A stretch of DNA of 64,000 nt. Source: Aridibaculum aurantiacum (lineage in GTDB: Bacteria; Bacteroidota; Bacteroidia; Chitinophagales; Chitinophagaceae). Below, piece by piece: positions 7,733 to 17,503 of this stretch. Position 1 is the stretch's first letter; every line of letters starts with the position of its first letter. The position numbers and the translations under genes were made by a program. The notes under the pieces are model-generated. The model was not told where the DNA came from, ran no database searches, and saw only the letters and a program-made list of their open reading frames with translations. Location: positions 1,426,001 through 1,490,000 of the forward strand of contig NZ_JAFEWC010000001.1 in assembly GCF_017355875.1 (NCBI RefSeq). The letters are read 5' to 3'.

Positions 7733-7927
7733 ATTCCTCTGTTAATTGAAAAAAGACAATGATAAGCCAGATATCTTGTTTGTGATATGCTGCTGGCTTT
7801 AACTGCAAAGGTGGCAGCTAAAACCGTAAAAACAATTCATAAAGTTTTTGCTGAAACTCATCCATTTGTATAAAACCATGCGGGTTGAAGGCGTTGTAGA
7901 TGGTCAAACTATATCTTCGTGGCACTT

Positions 7928-10510
7928 ATGAAAAAATGGATATTGTCGTTTCTCGTGCTGTTCATGTATTCGCTGCGTGTAAGCAGCCAGCAGCCTGCGA
8001 CCTACAACAGTTCAGATATTTTCCTGCAGTTAAAAAAGTTGAATGTACTGGGAAGTGTATTATATGTAGCCGCACACCCCGATGATGAGAATACCCGGCT
8101 GCTGGCTTTCATGGCCAGGGAAAAAATGTACCGCACCGGCTACCTTAGCCTTACCCGTGGCGATGGCGGTCAAAATCTGATAGGTAATGAACAAGGGATT
8201 GAGCTGGGGCTTATCCGTACGCAAGAATTGCTGGCTGCACGCCGCATAGATGGTGCAGAACAATTTTTTACCCGTGCCTACGATTTTGGTTACAGCAAAA
8301 GTGCTGATGAGGCAATGCGCATCTGGGATAAAGAAAAGGTGCTGGCAGACGTGGTTTGGGTGATCAGGAAGTTTCAGCCGGATGTGATCATCACACGTTT
8401 TCCTGGGGATGAGAGAGCAGGTCATGGTCACCATACCGCTTCGGCCTTGTTGGCCAATGAAGCTTTTGAAGCTGCTGCGGATCCTGCAAAATTTACCGAT
8501 CAATTTGCTCATGGTGTGAAGCCATGGAAGGCAAAACGCATACTTTGGAACTCTTTCAACTTTGGCGGCAACAACACCACCAGCAACGATCAGTTTAAAG
8601 TAGATGTTGGAGCTTTCAATCCTTTATTGGGTAAGGGTTATGGCGAAATAGCCAGTGAAAGCCGCAGCCAGCATAAAAGCCAGGGATTTGGTGTGGCGCG
8701 CCAGCGCGGACAGCAGTTGGAGTATTTTACACCAACAGGTGGCGAAGCACCGGTGAACGATCTGTTTGATAACATCAATACTTCTTGGAGCAGGATAGAA
8801 GGCGGTGCTGCTATCCAGCAACAGGTACAGCAGATACTTAATTCTTATTCATTTACAAATCCTCAAGCTTCTGTTTCCGCTTTGGTGCAGTTGCACAGGT
8901 CCATCAAGGTGTTGCCACAGCATTACTGGACCAACAAAAAGCTGCAGGAAATAGAGCAGCTGATAGAAGCTTGCAGCGGGCTTTTTGCTGAAGCAGTAAC
9001 CGTTCATGAGTATGGAGTACAAGGCGATTCCATTCGTTTTAGCTACGTCTTGAACAACAGGAGTGGATTAAAGACGAACTTGAAAAGTATAGCATTATTG
9101 AAAGGTTCAGCTGTAGTGGCAGGCAATAAAGTGCCGGCTACAGGTTCTGTAAAAGATACTGTAATAAACAAGCAGCTGCCGGCCAACCAGAACATGGTGA
9201 TGCTACAGGACATCTTGATCGATGAAGATGTGCCGGTGTCGCAGCCATACTGGGTAGCGGCTGGTTTAAAAGGCGGTTATTTTGATGTGAAAGATCAAAC
9301 GCTGGTAGGTCGTCCTGACATTGTTCCTGCTTTCATAGCTCGCTTTGTAGTGAACGTAGAAGGTGTGGACCTTGTGTTGGATAAGCCGCTTCAGTATAAA
9401 CATACAGACCCGGTGAAGGGTGAGTTGTACCAGCCTCTTACCATTTTACCGAAGGTGGTTGTATCGGCTACTCCTACTGTGGTGCTGGCAAATGTGAAGC
9501 CTGCTACCAGTCCCAAAATTACCGTTGCGTATACCAGCAATGTAAATGCGCAACAGGTACCTGCTTCGCTTACTGTACATAATGGACGTGCCTCCGATCT
9601 TTTTGAAAAGCGTCCACTTGACCTGAAAAAAGGTAACGGCGGATCTTTTTCTTACCCGCTGCAGAAGATGTATCATGCAGGCCAGGGTAATAACCTTGAT
9701 CATTCTTTAGTACTGCAGGTAAAAAACAAGGAGCAGAAGTTTGGCCTGAACCATAAGGCCATCCGCTACGATCACATTCCTGATATCCATTACTTCTACC
9801 ACGACCAGGTAAAAGTGATAGACGCAGAGGTTAAAACAGCAGGTAAAAAAATAGGTTATATAGCCGGTGCTGGCGATCGCGTAGCAGAAGCTTTGGAGTT
9901 GATGGGTTATGAAGTGACACGCCTGGGTGAGAATGACATCACTGCTGCCAACCTGGTTCAATTTGACGCTGTAGTAACTGGTATTCGTGCCTATAATGTT
10001 CATGAATTTTTGAGCAGCAAGTACAACGACCTGATGATTTTTGTAAAGAATGGCGGAAACCTGATTGTTCAGTACAACACTAACAACCAGATAGGTCCTG
10101 TACGTGCACAGATATCACCATACCCTCTGACCATTACACGCAATCGTGTTACCGATGAGGCTTCTCCTGTTCGTTTTGATATACCTAACCACCCTGTACT
10201 GAACTACCCAAATAAGATAACGCTTAATGATTTTGAAGGATGGATACAGGAGCGCAGCATTTACCATGCTGAAACTTCGGACACGAATTATGTAGCGCCT
10301 GTATCAATGGCTGATCCTAATGAAAAACATACGGGTGGAGGACTGGTGATAGCAAAACATGGTAAAGGCAATTTTGTGTATACCGGGCTCGTTTTCTTCA
10401 GGCAGTTGCCTGCAGGAGTGCCGGGAGCATATCGTTTGATGGCCAACCTGATCGCTTTACCGAAAAATAACGTACCTGCTGGTAAGCAAACAAAAAACAT
10501 CAGCAGGTAA
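7928..10510 (+). CDS. PIG-L/LmbE-family deacetylase with C-terminal GATase-like domain
   Basis: About 860 residues, started at MKKWILSFLVLF, which gives a clean signal peptide; an in-frame ATG 9 bp upstream is less likely. The zinc-binding PIG-L signature AHPDDE lies near residue 50, with the companion motif ERAGHGHH near residue 165. These proteins remove N-acetyl groups from sugar-type substrates. Residues ~630-740 (KIGYIAGAGDRVAEALELMG, VTGIRAYN, FVKNGGNLIVQYNT) resemble the class I glutamine amidotransferase-like/ThuA fold. The combination suggests a periplasmic enzyme acting on a glycan or sugar conjugate. Its stop overlaps the ATG of a 49-residue membrane protein by one base (TAATG). 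Confidence 0.85.
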   Translation: MKKWILSFLVLFMYSLRVSSQQPATYNSSDIFLQLKKLNVLGSVLYVAAHPDDENTRLLAFMAREKMYRTGYLSLTRGDGGQNLIGNEQGIELGLIRTQELLAARRIDGAEQFFTRAYDFGYSKSADEAMRIWDKEKVLADVVWVIRKFQPDVIITRFPGDERAGHGHHTASALLANEAFEAAADPAKFTDQFAHGVKPWKAKRILWNSFNFGGNNTTSNDQFKVDVGAFNPLLGKGYGEIASESRSQHKSQGFGVARQRGQQLEYFTPTGGEAPVNDLFDNINTSWSRIEGGAAIQQQVQQILNSYSFTNPQASVSALVQLHRSIKVLPQHYWTNKKLQEIEQLIEACSGLFAEAVTVHEYGVQGDSIRFSYVLNNRSGLKTNLKSIALLKGSAVVAGNKVPATGSVKDTVINKQLPANQNMVMLQDILIDEDVPVSQPYWVAAGLKGGYFDVKDQTLVGRPDIVPAFIARFVVNVEGVDLVLDKPLQYKHTDPVKGELYQPLTILPKVVVSATPTVVLANVKPATSPKITVAYTSNVNAQQVPASLTVHNGRASDLFEKRPLDLKKGNGGSFSYPLQKMYHAGQGNNLDHSLVLQVKNKEQKFGLNHKAIRYDHIPDIHYFYHDQVKVIDAEVKTAGKKIGYIAGAGDRVAEALELMGYEVTRLGENDITAANLVQFDAVVTGIRAYNVHEFLSSKYNDLMIFVKNGGNLIVQYNTNNQIGPVRAQISPYPLTITRNRVTDEASPVRFDIPNHPVLNYPNKITLNDFEGWIQERSIYHAETSDTNYVAPVSMADPNEKHTGGGLVIAKHGKGNFVYTGLVFFRQLPAGVPGAYRLMANLIALPKNNVPAGKQTKNISR

Positions 10511-10659
10511 TGCAACAAAGAAGAAAAATCAGCATGGTCATACTAATACTGTTTGGCCTTGCACTCGGGTTTTTATTAAAGCGGGTAGGATTGGGATTAC
10601 TGATAGGAGTAGTCCTGGGTTTACTCGCCAGTGGTATGATGGATAAGAGGAAGAAGTAG
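10510..10659 (+). CDS. 49-residue glycine-rich membrane micro-protein
   Basis: A short frame starting within the stop of the PIG-L gene (TAATG overlap). The protein has a basic N-terminus (MQQRRKISM), one or two hydrophobic stretches with glycine-zipper spacing (ILFGLALGFLLKRVGLGLLI, then GVVLGLLASG) and a basic tail (MMDKRKK). The one-base overlap and the coherent topology argue that it is real. The function is unknown; a helper for the enzyme or for the downstream symporter is possible. Confidence 0.65.
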   Translation: MQQRRKISMVILILFGLALGFLLKRVGLGLLIGVVLGLLASGMMDKRKK

Positions 10660-10852
10660 GATTTTGAGATTGAGGGATTTGGGGGATTGGTGTCTGATAT
10701 TATGATGTCGGATGTCTGAAGTGATAATGTCTGATATGTGGATGCTGAATATGATGATGTTTGGTCAACAATCGTCATCTATTGCCATTCACCACTCACT
10801 ACTCACCACTCACCCTCCCAACTACCACCTAACAACTAACAACTAATAAAGC
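10660..10852. repeat. Low-complexity tract, G/T-rich then C/A-rich
   Basis: The left half (to ~10775) is built of words such as GATGTCTGA and GATTGGTG; the right half (from ~10785) of CACCACTCACTACTCACC and AACAACTAACAACTAA. The halves are roughly complementary in composition, so a transcript could fold into a long imperfect hairpin. No gene is supported. Confidence 0.6.
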
Positions 10853-10957
10853 ATGGCATCAAAAACATCTGGCTGGAAGGTATGGTATGCGGTGGTGATC
10901 GGCTTCCTGGTGGTGCTCATCATTTTCTTCACCTGGTTCACTAAACATTATTCATGA
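10853..10957 (+). CDS. 34-residue single-span membrane micro-protein upstream of the symporter
   Basis: The frame encodes MASKTSGWKVWYAVVIGFLV followed by VLIIFFTWFTKHYS: a short polar start, one membrane helix and a short basic end. Its stop codon overlaps the start of the symporter gene in the classic ATGA arrangement, so translation is coupled. It is too short for most gene finders. A small subunit or stabiliser of the transporter is the natural guess, not proven. Confidence 0.65.
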   Translation: MASKTSGWKVWYAVVIGFLVVLIIFFTWFTKHYS

Positions 10958-12708
10958 GTTCAATAGACTGGTGGGTACTCTGCCTGACACTGCTGGGGAT
11001 CATTAGCTATGGCTTGTACAAGAGCCGCACTTCTAAAAACCTGGAAGGTTATTTCCTGAGTAACAGGAGCATGCCGTGGTACCTGGTGCTGCTAAGCATC
11101 ATGGGTACGCAGGCGAGTGCCATCACTTTTCTTTCTGCACCGGGACAAGCGTTCACCGATGGGATGCGTTTCGTGCAGTATTACTTCGGATTACCAATAG
11201 CGATGGTGGTGATTTGTATCACCTTCGTTCCGCTCTTCAACCGGCTGAAGGTCTTCACCGCATATGAGTTTCTTGAACAGCGTTTCGATTTGAAGACACG
11301 GACGCTAACCTCATTTCTCTTCCTGCTGCAGCGTGGGCTTTCTACAGGTATAAGTGTGTATGCGCCTTCAATCATCCTGTCGTCGCTTCTGGGTTGGAAT
11401 ATCTTTCTTACCAATATTTTCATGGGCGGCCTGCTCATCATCTATACTATGAGTGGTGGTGCACGTGCTGTTGCCTACACGCAGCAGCTGCAGCTCATCA
11501 TCATCTTCATTGGTATGTTCCTCGCGGGTTACATGATCGTGCACCTGCTGCCTGAAGGCATTGGCTTTAGCGAGGCCTTGCACATCAGCGGTGCTTCAGG
11601 TAAACTTAATGTAATCACTACCGGTATAACAGAAAATGGCTTTGACTGGAGCGATCGCTACAATATGTTTAGCGGTGTCATAGGCGGGTTTTTTTTAGCC
11701 TTGTCGTACTTCGGCACCGACCAGAGCCAGGTGCAGCGTTTTCTAACAGCGAAAGACACAACAGAAAGCAAACGTGGATTATTGATGAACGGCCTGGTAA
11801 AGGTGCCAATGCAGTTCCTGATACTGCTGATTGGTGCATTATTATTTACGTTTTACCAGTTCAAGCCATCGCCGGTTTTTCACAACAGGGCGGTGGAGGA
11901 AAAGGCGATGCTAACACCCATGCGCGATACGCTGGAAAGCATCCGCAGCCAGTATAGCGAGATCAGTAAACGGCAGACCGGAATTAGTACCACATACCTG
12001 CAGGCGGTGAAAGAGCCGGGTGAGGCAGCTATAAAAGACAGCCTGCAAAGCGGCAACCGGCAACTGGACTCGCTGCGGACAGTGTACAAAGGCTTAATTA
12101 AACAAGCCGTGCCGCTGGCCGATACCAATGATACCAATTATATCTTCCTGCGGTTTGTGGTAGACTACCTGCCAGTAGGGCTGATCGGTCTGCTGATAGC
12201 CATTATCTTTTTAGCTGCCTGGGGCTCCATTGCTGCTGCGCTTAATTCGCTGGCGTCGTGCACCATGATAGACTTCCACAACCGCTTTAGAAAAGGTGTG
12301 GTGGGTGGAGATGCGGTGCAGGATAAGAAGGATTATCGTACCTCTAAACTCTACACCCTTGCCTGGGGTATCTTCTGTATTGTAGTGGCACAGTTTGCTA
12401 ACAGGATGGGCAGCCTGATAGAAGCAGTAAACATTCTTGGCTCGTTGTTCTATGGCGTGATACTCGGCATTTTCCTGGTCGCATTTTACCTGAAGAAGAT
12501 CGGTGGCAATGCCGTCTTCTGGAGTGCCATCATAGCAGAAGCGCTGGTAGTGACACTGTTTACGCTAAACGCTTACGATGTTATCAAGCTAAGCTTCCTG
12601 TGGCTGAACGCAGTAGGAGCGCTGCTGGTGGTATTTATTGCTTTGATGATGCAAGCTTTTTTGCCGCGCAACAATCGGGAAGAACTATCGCCTACTGACC
12701 GGTCATAG
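10954..12708 (+). CDS. Sodium:solute symporter (SSS family)
   Basis: A 584-residue polytopic protein with about 13 membrane segments and the SSS layout: an early segment followed by YKSRTSKNLEGYFLSNRSMP, then IMGTQASAITFLSAPGQAF. It should use the sodium gradient to import an organic solute; the substrate is not evident. Residues ~310-395 form a long hydrophilic insert (AMLTPMRDTLESIRSQYSEI...) between membrane segments, which may be partly coiled coil. Upstream are the 34-residue membrane protein (4-bp overlap) and the PIG-L unit, which hints at uptake of a product of that enzyme. Confidence 0.88.
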   Translation: MSSIDWWVLCLTLLGIISYGLYKSRTSKNLEGYFLSNRSMPWYLVLLSIMGTQASAITFLSAPGQAFTDGMRFVQYYFGLPIAMVVICITFVPLFNRLKVFTAYEFLEQRFDLKTRTLTSFLFLLQRGLSTGISVYAPSIILSSLLGWNIFLTNIFMGGLLIIYTMSGGARAVAYTQQLQLIIIFIGMFLAGYMIVHLLPEGIGFSEALHISGASGKLNVITTGITENGFDWSDRYNMFSGVIGGFFLALSYFGTDQSQVQRFLTAKDTTESKRGLLMNGLVKVPMQFLILLIGALLFTFYQFKPSPVFHNRAVEEKAMLTPMRDTLESIRSQYSEISKRQTGISTTYLQAVKEPGEAAIKDSLQSGNRQLDSLRTVYKGLIKQAVPLADTNDTNYIFLRFVVDYLPVGLIGLLIAIIFLAAWGSIAAALNSLASCTMIDFHNRFRKGVVGGDAVQDKKDYRTSKLYTLAWGIFCIVVAQFANRMGSLIEAVNILGSLFYGVILGIFLVAFYLKKIGGNAVFWSAIIAEALVVTLFTLNAYDVIKLSFLWLNAVGALLVVFIALMMQAFLPRNNREELSPTDRS

Positions 12709-12716
12709 CTACTACC

Positions 12717-12766
12717 GTACAAGTGTGCGACGCAACGGACGAAACAACAGCGAACTACAGCCGGCT
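12717..12766 (+). repeat. Dispersed intergenic repeat, family 1 (copy A)
   Basis: This copy contains the core GTGCGACGCAACGG preceded by GTACAA and, 13 nt further on, AACTACAGCCGGCT. Both blocks are identical in the inverted copy at 53887-53940. It lies between the symporter and hscA genes. Confidence 0.8.
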
Positions 12767-12810
12767 CCATCATTTCCCTATCTCAAAAATAGCCGCCGCT
12801 TGCTTTGTGC

Positions 12811-12818
12811 TACATTTG
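12811..12818 (+). promoter_or_regulatory. -7 element TACATTTG for hscA
   Basis: A perfect TAnnTTTG match 17 nt before the ATG. No good -33 TTTG was found at the expected distance. Confidence 0.5.
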
Positions 12819-12835
12819 CAGCCAAATAAAGAAGT

Positions 12836-14692
12836 ATGGCCAAAATAGGTATCAATATAGCGACCGGAAGTTTGCAGAAGGAGGAGATGATCGTGGGGAT
12901 AGATCTGGGAACTACCAATAGTCTGGTTGCGATCATTCACCCGGAGAGCAAGCAACCTATTGCTTTGAAAGAACATAACAGTAGCAGCCTGGTGCCGAGC
13001 GTGGTGCATTTTGACGAGATGGGCGGTTTGACGGTAGGCGAAGAAGCTAGGAAGTTTTTGATAACTGAGCCTCAGAACACCATTTTTAGCGCGAAGCGGT
13101 TGATGGGTAAGAGCTATAATGATGTAAAGCAGAATGCTTCTTTCTTCACGTATAAAGTTATTGACGATGATACTGAGAGCCTGGTGAAGGTGCAGGTGGG
13201 CGATAAATTCTATTCGCCGATCGATCTGTCGTCGTTTATACTAAAAGAGCTGAAGGCAAGGGCAGAACATATACTGAAAACACCGGTAACCAAGGCTGTG
13301 ATCACCGTGCCGGCTTACTTCAACGATGCACAGCGGCAGGCAACACGGGATGCGGGAAAGCTGGCAGGTCTTGACGTGTTGCGCATCATCAACGAACCTA
13401 CAGCAGCCAGTCTTGCCTACGGTTTGGGATTGAATAAGGATGAGCAAAAGACCATAGCTGTATATGATCTTGGTGGTGGTACATTTGACATCTCGATCCT
13501 GCAAATCACCAATGGCATCTTTGAAGTATTGAGCACCAATGGCGACACTTATCTTGGCGGTGATGATTTTGATCGCGCTATTGTAAAGCATTGGCTGCAG
13601 CAGACAGGATTAAGTGAAGAGGAAATGTCTGGCAATAAAGAGCTGTCACAGGCACTTCGTTTGAAAGCTGAAGAGGCGAAAAAACATTTGAGCAGTAACA
13701 ATACGTTTGAAGCTAAATTGAACGGCGATCTGCTACGGATTACCAAGGCAGAATTCAATGAGCTGATAGCACCGCTTATCAGCAAGACAATAGATAGTTG
13801 TCGTAACGCAGTAAAAGATGCGGGTATAGAGATCAGTGCGATTGATACAGTGGTGATGGTGGGTGGTAGTACTCGTGTTCCTGCAGTGAAAGAAGCTGTC
13901 AGCAGTTTCTTTGGCAAACCTGTTCATGATGAAGTAAACCCTGATGAAGTAGTGGCACTGGGCGCTGCAGTACAGGCTGATATACTGGCTGGTAACAACA
14001 AAGAATTCTTACTACTCGATATTACACCATTGAGCCTGGGTATAGAAACGATGGGTGGACTGATGGATGTGCTGATACCGCGTAATTCAAAAATTCCTAC
14101 TAAGGCAGGAAGACAATACACTACTTCGAAAGATGGGCAGAGTGGTATGCGCATCAGCGTGTTCCAGGGCGAACGCGACCTGGTGCAGGACAATCGCAAG
14201 CTGGCCGAATTTAATCTGACAGGTATACCGGCTATGCCTGCAGGTTTACCTAAAGTGGAAGTGTCATTCCTGATAAACGCCGATGGTATACTGGTGGTGA
14301 CGGCAAGGGAACTTCGTAGTGGGGTAGAGCAGAAGATAGAGGTTAAGCCGCAGTATGGTTTGTCGGACGAAGACGTGGAGAAGATGTTACTGGATAGTAT
14401 TACCCATGCAAAAGATGATATAGCCAAACGTGCGCTGGTAGAAGCAAAGACCGAAGGTGAGCAACTGCTGGAGACAACGGAAAAGTTCCTGACGAAGAAT
14501 GCGCAGCAGCTTACACAGGAAGAACTGGTGCAGACCGCTGAGGCCATGCAGGCACTGCAGCTCGCGCTAACGATGGAGGACAAAGATCTTATCCATAAGA
14601 AGATGGAAGAGCTGAATGATATCAGCAGGCCGTATGCGGAGCGATTGATGGATATGGCTGTTAGCCAGGCAATGAAAGGGAAGACGATATAA
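12836..14692 (+). CDS. hscA: Hsp70-family chaperone, HscA type (Fe-S cluster assembly)
   Basis: A 618-residue Hsp70. The ATPase domain starts at [14 protein letters not shown] (residue ~19) and includes [14 protein letters not shown] and [10 protein letters not shown]. The substrate-binding domain follows from about residue 380 ([17 protein letters not shown]). Several stretches follow E. coli HscA rather than Dna[18 protein letters not shown], the ~17-residue leader before the ATPase domain, and the absence of a DnaK-like acidic C-terminal tail. HscA helps transfer Fe-S clusters from the IscU scaffold. No isc or suf genes are nearby, so the assignment rests on sequence alone. Confidence 0.85.
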   Translation: MAKIGINIATGSLQKEEMIVGIDLGTTNSLVAIIHPESKQPIALKEHNSSSLVPSVVHFDEMGGLTVGEEARKFLITEPQNTIFSAKRLMGKSYNDVKQNASFFTYKVIDDDTESLVKVQVGDKFYSPIDLSSFILKELKARAEHILKTPVTKAVITVPAYFNDAQRQATRDAGKLAGLDVLRIINEPTAASLAYGLGLNKDEQKTIAVYDLGGGTFDISILQITNGIFEVLSTNGDTYLGGDDFDRAIVKHWLQQTGLSEEEMSGNKELSQALRLKAEEAKKHLSSNNTFEAKLNGDLLRITKAEFNELIAPLISKTIDSCRNAVKDAGIEISAIDTVVMVGGSTRVPAVKEAVSSFFGKPVHDEVNPDEVVALGAAVQADILAGNNKEFLLLDITPLSLGIETMGGLMDVLIPRNSKIPTKAGRQYTTSKDGQSGMRISVFQGERDLVQDNRKLAEFNLTGIPAMPAGLPKVEVSFLINADGILVVTARELRSGVEQKIEVKPQYGLSDEDVEKMLLDSITHAKDDIAKRALVEAKTEGEQLLETTEKFLTKNAQQLTQEELVQTAEAMQALQLALTMEDKDLIHKKMEELNDISRPYAERLMDMAVSQAMKGKTI

Positions 14693-14798
14693 TTTTCATT
14701 GATAAATAAAATCAACAACATCCTGCTGTAGCCTCTTCTCAGGGTGAATATGACAGCATTGTTGGAACAAACAGTTAAGGAAGGAAAACAGAAAAATT

Positions 14799-16292
14799 TT
14801 GAGTAAACGATCGATCGTAAAGGACCTGGGAGTATTGGTACTAATGCTGGTGGCATCACTCGCCTGCTTTTGGGATGTGCTGTGGCTGAATTTCTTTTCA
14901 GATGATTACCATGTCCTGTACCGGTTAACGATCGATAAAATATTCTGGGCACCGGGATTCTTCAGGCCGCTTTCAGATCTTACCCTGCTCTTTAGCTATT
15001 ACACTTCCGGGTATGATGCTTTTGGATTTCGATTGTTCAATGTTTTGCTACATGGTATAAATGCTTTTTTGTTGTACAAGACATTGCAGCATTTGTTGGA
15101 GCTAAAACAGCCTCAAAAACAAGCTGCAGCTTTTATAGGGGCTATGCTTTTTGTTACTTATCCTTTTCATACAGAGTCCATCACATGGATCGTTGGAAGA
15201 GCTTCAATGGTGGCGAATTTCTTTGGTATCCTCAGTCTCTATTTCTTCTTTAGCAATTTATCCTACAAAGCCAAGATAGCTGCCTCCTGTGCATGCTATT
15301 TCATTGGCCTTGCTTCTTACGAGTCTATTATCGTTATCCCGGGTATTATTTTCTTCGCCGCCTGGTACTATACTACATGGAAGAAAGCTTTCATTGCAGT
15401 GTTGCCATATGCTGTCACACTGGCTTTGCACATGGTGGTGCGATTGACGGTTGCGGGTGTTTTTGCAGGTAATTATGGCAAGGATATGTTTGGCGAAAAC
15501 CAGACGAATTATGCTGCAAAGTTCATTAAGTCGTTCGGTCGCTTGTTTGTTCCACCGTTACACAACAACCTGCTGTTGGTGGTGTTGTTCTGCCTGGTTT
15601 TTACCGTGATCATCGTTTCATTCGTGCTGGTGTTCAGGTACCGGCGGCGGCATTTGCAATTCTATATTCTGCTGTGGTTGTTCCTGCTGGTGGCGCACAT
15701 TCTGCCAACTGCGTTTGGTATAGACACTCACACCAGCGATGGCGACAGGTTGTTGTATTTTCCTTCGTATTTTCTTTGTGCCATTGTTGCTTTTTTGCTT
15801 TGCATTACTACCTCCTCTAAAAAGATTGTAGTGGCTACAAGTTCATTGCTGGTACTGGCTAATTTCTACTTCCTGAAGCGTACGAATAAAAATTGGGTAA
15901 AAGCCGACACTGCCATGACGGAGGTTTTCAATAGCATTCGCCAAAATGCTTCCAGGCCCATCTACTTCATCAATATGCCCGACGCCATAGAAGGCAGTTT
16001 TGTGTTTAGGAATGGCCTGTATGAAGCACTGCAAATTCACAATATACCTGGTGATGTGCGGGTGATAAATTACCTGTTGTACAAAGATGCTATGGAGCAT
16101 CCGCAAGGAATATTACCGGTATTACAGGGCGACGAAGGACTGCGGCTGCCACCTGCCGTTACTATTACACTTACTGCTTTTAAGGTAGATAGTTTAGCTA
16201 ATGGAGTGCCAGTTACGAAACAGGTAAAAAGAGATCCGGCTGCTGCTATTTTATATTGGAATAGAAACAAAGTGGTATCATTGCTTCCTTAA
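14799..16292 (+). CDS. Polytopic membrane protein, GT-C glycosyltransferase-like
   Basis: A 497-residue protein with about 10 membrane segments and a soluble C-terminal ~130 residues. The first extracytoplasmic loop carries FFSDDYHVLYR, the Asp-Asp type motif typical of GT-C enzymes that use polyprenyl-phosphate sugars. ITWIVGRASMVANFFGILSL resembles the segment found in tetratricopeptide/dolichyl-mannose transferase-like proteins. The apparent start is TTG (SKRSIVKDLG); the first in-frame ATG would remove 15 residues of the first helix. Its stop is 8 bp before the radical SAM gene. A role in glycosylating a surface polymer or protein is inferred. Confidence 0.65.
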   Translation: MSKRSIVKDLGVLVLMLVASLACFWDVLWLNFFSDDYHVLYRLTIDKIFWAPGFFRPLSDLTLLFSYYTSGYDAFGFRLFNVLLHGINAFLLYKTLQHLLELKQPQKQAAAFIGAMLFVTYPFHTESITWIVGRASMVANFFGILSLYFFFSNLSYKAKIAASCACYFIGLASYESIIVIPGIIFFAAWYYTTWKKAFIAVLPYAVTLALHMVVRLTVAGVFAGNYGKDMFGENQTNYAAKFIKSFGRLFVPPLHNNLLLVVLFCLVFTVIIVSFVLVFRYRRRHLQFYILLWLFLLVAHILPTAFGIDTHTSDGDRLLYFPSYFLCAIVAFLLCITTSSKKIVVATSSLLVLANFYFLKRTNKNWVKADTAMTEVFNSIRQNASRPIYFINMPDAIEGSFVFRNGLYEALQIHNIPGDVRVINYLLYKDAMEHPQGILPVLQGDEGLRLPPAVTITLTAFKVDSLANGVPVTKQVKRDPAAAILYWNRNKVVSLLP

Positions 16293-16300
16293 ATGTGTGT

Positions 16301-17503
16301 ATGTACGGGGCTAAGAATTATATAAACAGGGGACTGACTTTCTTAAATAACCAGGCTTTTCCGGGTAATAAAAAACTGGCTACTTTAATGATCTATGGTA
16401 CCGACCTCTGTGATTCAGCCTGCAAACATTGTCTCATTTGGGCGAAACGCCCGGTAAATTACCTTTCTAAGGAGAAGATCATCGAGATCATGCACAGTAA
16501 GTGCGTGACCAAGAACACGACTATTGGGCTCGAGGGAGGAGAGTTTTTGCTGCATCCTGACTCAATGGACATACTGAAGTGGTACACCGAGCACCACAAG
16601 AACTTCGACCTGCTCTCCAATGGTTTAAAGCCAGACTCGCTTATTGAAGCTGTGAAGAAATACCCACCCCGGAGGTTATATATTTCGCTCGATGGAGATA
16701 AAGACACCTACTACTACATGCGTGGCAAAGATGGCTATGAGGGTATCATAAGGGTAATCGAGGCGCTTCATAAGATTGTGCCGATGTCACTAATGTTCAC
16801 GCTGTCGCCCTTTAATGATTTTTCTGATATGCAGCACGTGGGCGAGGTGTGCAAGAAATATGGCATAGACTTGAGGATCGGCGTATATAACGACATTGCC
16901 TTTTTTGATACCATACAGCAAGCGCACGAAACAGCTGTAGGTGTATTTAAAAATGAAGAGCCACTTACTTTCAAAAAAGTAAAAACGGTTAAGGATCGTG
17001 CTTTTAACCAGGTAAATCCGGGAGTAAATCCTTTCAGCCTGAACGATACAGTAGAAGTGCAGGAAGTACGAAAGCAGCATACGGATGTACGTAATAACCT
17101 GCCGCCCATAATCAAGGAATTTGCTGAGAATTACGACTTCCTGGTGCTGTACGACGAGTGGCGAAAGAAGGAACTGAAGCTGAAATGCTTTAGCATCTTG
17201 GATAGTCTTGTTATTCTTCCCAATGGCGATGTTCCGATATGCCAAAACCTTGATGTAATGATTGGTAACGTGAACAACCAGTCGTTGGACGATATCTTCA
17301 ATTCTAAGCCTACACAGGCACTGCAGAAAGAGTACGTTCACAACTGCAACGCCTGCTGGATCAACTTCCACCGCAAGTACGACGTGGTGCTGTACCGCTC
17401 GTTTGAGAAATACTTTGGCAGGTGGGTAACCTCTAAAATGTTCGGCTACTACCAATGGGATGCCGACAGGAACTCCTACAACAACATTGTTAGTAAAGCT
17501 TGA
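16301..17503 (+). CDS. Radical SAM protein with SPASM-like C-terminus
   Basis: About 400 residues from ATG at 16301; a GTG two codons earlier is possible. The CxxxCxxC cluster motif that binds the SAM-cleaving [4Fe-4S] cluster is CDSACKHC at about residues 37-44. The GGEFLLHPD motif follows, then LSNG and YISLDGD. The C-terminal part (CFSILDSLVILPNGDVPICQ, GNVNNQSLDDI, CNACW) has the cysteine pattern of a SPASM/twitch auxiliary cluster. Such proteins modify peptides or act in cofactor and lipid pathways; the substrate is unknown. It lies between a GT-C-like protein and an SDR oxidoreductase, apparently in one transcript. Confidence 0.85.
   Translation: MYGAKNYINRGLTFLNNQAFPGNKKLATLMIYGTDLCDSACKHCLIWAKRPVNYLSKEKIIEIMHSKCVTKNTTIGLEGGEFLLHPDSMDILKWYTEHHKNFDLLSNGLKPDSLIEAVKKYPPRRLYISLDGDKDTYYYMRGKDGYEGIIRVIEALHKIVPMSLMFTLSPFNDFSDMQHVGEVCKKYGIDLRIGVYNDIAFFDTIQQAHETAVGVFKNEEPLTFKKVKTVKDRAFNQVNPGVNPFSLNDTVEVQEVRKQHTDVRNNLPPIIKEFAENYDFLVLYDEWRKKELKLKCFSILDSLVILPNGDVPICQNLDVMIGNVNNQSLDDIFNSKPTQALQKEYVHNCNACWINFHRKYDVVLYRSFEKYFGRWVTSKMFGYYQWDADRNSYNNIVSKA

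Noticed and set aside
7911-7919. TATCTTCG before the PIG-L gene as a -7 box
   Set aside because: It has a mismatch in the TTTG part and no -33 element; not strong enough to list.
13924-14952. 342-codon minus-strand frame opposite hscA
   Set aside because: Ser/Cys-rich, no domain, fully antisense to a clear Hsp70 gene; arises from hscA codon use.
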